From Methylococcaceae bacterium UBA975 (GTDB lineage Bacteria; Pseudomonadota; Gammaproteobacteria; Methylococcales; Cycloclasticaceae), in the NCBI GenBank assembly GCA_002292375.1, contig DBBV01000018.1, forward strand, positions 351,153-415,152: 64,000 nucleotides of DNA, written 5' to 3'. The notes beneath the pieces were generated by a model, which was given only the letters and a program-made list of their open reading frames with translations, was not told the origin of the DNA and did not search any database. Shown in pieces: positions 62,246-64,000 of this stretch. Each line of letters begins with the position of its first letter. Position 1 is the first letter of the stretch. A program made the position numbers and the translations under genes.

Positions 62246-63676
62246 ATGAGCACAGAAAAAAAATTTGACGTTGTCGTAATTGGTGGTGGGCCTGGTGGCT
62301 ATGTAGCCGCTATTCGTTGCGCCCAATTAGGGCTTAAAACAGCCTGTATTGATGCATTTACAGGTAAAGACAACAAAGCCTCTTTAGGTGGTACCTGTCT
62401 TAATGTTGGCTGTATTCCTTCAAAAGCTTTATTGGAATCATCACATCATTATGAGCAATTAAATCACGGTCTTGATAACCACGGCATCACGGTAACTGGC
62501 TTAAAAATGGATGTTGCCGCAATGATCAAGAATAAAGACGAGATTGTTGCCCGTCTAACAGGGGGTATTAGTGGGTTATTTAAGGCCAATAAAGTCACCA
62601 GTTTTCATGGTAAAGGCAAACTATTGGCGGGTAAGCAAGTTGAAATTACCAGTGGAAAAGATAAATCGATCATCTCAGCTGATAGCGTTATTTTAGCAAC
62701 AGGCTCACGTCCTATAGACATTCCCTCTGCCCCTGTCGATAACAAAAATATCGTTGACTCTACCGGTGCGTTAAACTTCAAAAAAACACCTAAAACACTT
62801 GGTGTTATAGGTGCAGGCGTCATCGGTCTAGAATTAGGTAGCGTGTGGAACCGCTTGGGATCAGACGTCATCTTACTCGAAGCGCAAGACGAATTTCTTC
62901 CTGCAGCAGACAAAAAAATTGCCGCTGAAGCGATGCGTCAATTTAAAAAACAAGGCCTCGATATTAAGATGAGCGCCCGTGTAACAAAAGCCACACCCAA
63001 AGGTAAAAAAGTTGTCGTTAATTATGAAGATGCAACGGGTGAACACAGTATTGAGTTAGACAAACTGATTGTTTCAGTCGGTCGCTGCCCAAATACCGAT
63101 AACTTATTTGCACCTGAAGCGCCGATAGAACTGGATGAGCGCGGCTTTATTGAGGTCGATGAGATTTGGCAAACATCCCAACCTGGCGTTTATGCTATTG
63201 GTGATTTAATTCGTGGCCCTATGCTCGCTCACAAGGCCTCTGAAGAAGGGATTGCGGTAGCCGAAGTCATCTACGGCGAAGAACCTCAAATAAATTATGA
63301 TGTAATACCTAGTGTTATTTATACCCAGCCAGAAATTGCGTGGGTTGGTCAAACCGAACAACACCTTAAATCAACCGGTGAAAAAATAAAAATCGGTAGC
63401 TTCCCCTTTAGCGCAAGCGGTCGGGCTCAAGCCTTAGGTGACACCACCGGACTGGTTAAAATTATTGCGAGTAAAGAAACCGATCAGATTTTAGGCGTAC
63501 ACATCATTGGGCCACAAGCATCTGAGTTGCTCGCTGAAGCTGTGCTTGCTATGGAGTACTCCGCCAGCAGTGAAGATTTAGCGCTAACAATTCATGCCCA
63601 TCCAACACTGTCAGAAGCCCTTCACGAAGCCGCATTAGCTGTAGATAACCGAGCTATACATATACCCAACAAATAA
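62246..63676 (+). CDS. lpdA: Dihydrolipoyl dehydrogenase (E3)
   Basis: A 476-residue FAD disulfide oxidoreductase. FAD site VVIGGGPGGYVAAIRCAQLG, redox disulfide GGTCLNVGCIPSKALL, NAD site GVIGAGVIGLELGSVWNRLG, second FAD site VYAIGDLIRGPMLAHKA and the C-terminal HAHPTLSEALHEAA with the active-site His. It reoxidises the lipoyl group of SucB. Last gene of the operon; an intrinsic terminator follows 3 bp on. Confidence 0.96.
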   Translation: MSTEKKFDVVVIGGGPGGYVAAIRCAQLGLKTACIDAFTGKDNKASLGGTCLNVGCIPSKALLESSHHYEQLNHGLDNHGITVTGLKMDVAAMIKNKDEIVARLTGGISGLFKANKVTSFHGKGKLLAGKQVEITSGKDKSIISADSVILATGSRPIDIPSAPVDNKNIVDSTGALNFKKTPKTLGVIGAGVIGLELGSVWNRLGSDVILLEAQDEFLPAADKKIAAEAMRQFKKQGLDIKMSARVTKATPKGKKVVVNYEDATGEHSIELDKLIVSVGRCPNTDNLFAPEAPIELDERGFIEVDEIWQTSQPGVYAIGDLIRGPMLAHKASEEGIAVAEVIYGEEPQINYDVIPSVIYTQPEIAWVGQTEQHLKSTGEKIKIGSFPFSASGRAQALGDTTGLVKIIASKETDQILGVHIIGPQASELLAEAVLAMEYSASSEDLALTIHAHPTLSEALHEAALAVDNRAIHIPNK

Positions 63677-63678
63677 AG

Positions 63679-63718
63679 AAAAACCCTTCTAAAGAACTAG
63701 ATTCTTGGAAGGGTTTTA
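63679..63718 (+). terminator. Intrinsic terminator after lpdA
   Basis: Outer arms AAAACCCTTC and GAAGGGTTTT enclose an inner AAGAA / TTCTT pairing around CTAGA, with T-rich sequence on the 3' side. It closes the sucAB-lpdA operon. The A-run on the left arm may make it bidirectional. Confidence 0.85.
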
Positions 63719-64000
63719 TACCAACCAGATCTGGTTGCAATGACCATGACCTGAGCGCTATTTACGCGTTATAAAAATCTCCCCACCCTATACCTTTAAA
63801 CATCAAGTTATATCCATAACTTAATTAATATTCTTATATATAGCGTTTAAACCACTATTATTTATCAAATTTTTTAAATTAAAGCTTTACACGGTTAGTA
63901 TTTTATATTAATTTTAAACTATATTTGACACTTTATTTAGGTAGATAATGTAACTTATTGTTTTTAAACGTTAATATATTTATGACGTTTTTTTGACGGT
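63719..64000. other. AT-rich non-coding end with a 16-bp palindrome
   Basis: About 280 bp without a credible open frame. CAACCAGATCTGGTTG (63722-63737) is a perfect 16-bp palindrome just after the lpdA terminator. The rest is very AT-rich (runs such as TTATTTATCAAATTTTTTAA) and may be the upstream region of a gene beyond the window. I see no RNA gene in it. Confidence 0.6.

Overview
The window is a piece of a gammaproteobacterial chromosome of moderate, slightly AT-leaning composition. The evidence is gene content and order: Pseudomonas-type flagellar order (flgM/flgA divergent from cheV-cheR-flgB), zapE, yciB, FimV, long-lid adenylate kinase, a complete periplasmic sox operon and sucA-sucB-lpdA. 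A marine sulfur-oxidising or hydrocarbon-using lineage, for example near Piscirickettsiaceae/Cycloclasticus, would fit, but that placement is a guess and no 16S gene is present.

Layout. (1) 1-753: 3'-truncated aldo/keto reductase, then a small cupin, an ACS-family CoA ligase and a ComFB-domain protein, all leftward. (2) 3.6-13.8 kb: a tight leftward operon for CoA-thioester catabolism. In transcription order it holds an AtuD-like acyl-CoA dehydrogenase, carboxyltransferase, enoyl-CoA hydratase, biotin carboxylase/BCCP subunit, AtuA-like protein, an acyl-CoA ligase resembling AliA and an acyl-CoA dehydrogenase resembling AliB. (3) 13.9-18.3 kb: a divergent rightward set with a PECR-like SDR without YxxxK, a degenerate acyl-CoA-dehydrogenase-like protein, a MoxR/CoxD-type AAA ATPase and a CoxE-type VWA protein. 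The shared 146-bp gap has a good sigma70 promoter overlapped by a palindrome. (4) 18.3-30.3 kb: a higBA toxin-antitoxin module, a Rho-like ATPase without the RNA-binding N-terminus, a TPR protein, small conserved genes, zapE, yciB, bolA-like, a parvulin, adk, asd and fimV. (5) 30.3-36.7 kb: soxCDXYZAKB, closed by a strong terminator. (6) 36.8-57.9 kb: the flagellar locus. fliT, fliS, fliD, flaG, fliC, flgL-flgB, cheR and cheV run leftward; flgA, flgM, flgN and an FlgZ/YcgR-like PilZ gene run rightward. A REP-associated transposase flanked by its repeats sits between fliC and flgL, and a third repeat array with a 151-bp tandem period lies beyond fliT. (7) 57.96-63.7 kb: tRNA-Arg(CCU), then sucA-sucB-lpdA.

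How it works together. The Atu-like operon can be read as ligation, dehydrogenation, biotin-dependent carboxylation at a branch methyl, hydration and AtuA-assisted cleavage, as in citronellate/geranate catabolism. It carries an alicyclic-type ligase/dehydrogenase pair and no HMG-CoA lyase, so the substrate may be an acyclic terpenoid acid or an alicyclic/branched acid. The divergent AAA+VWA pair suggests a dedicated maturation or remodelling step that this pathway is not usually described as needing. This is the best candidate in the window for something undescribed. The sox operon encodes full thiosulfate oxidation including SoxCD. Flagellar regulation is visible as sigma54 sites (flgB, flgA), sigma28 sites (fliC, flgM, probably flgK) and a cluster of CGGCAA boxes upstream of flgB.
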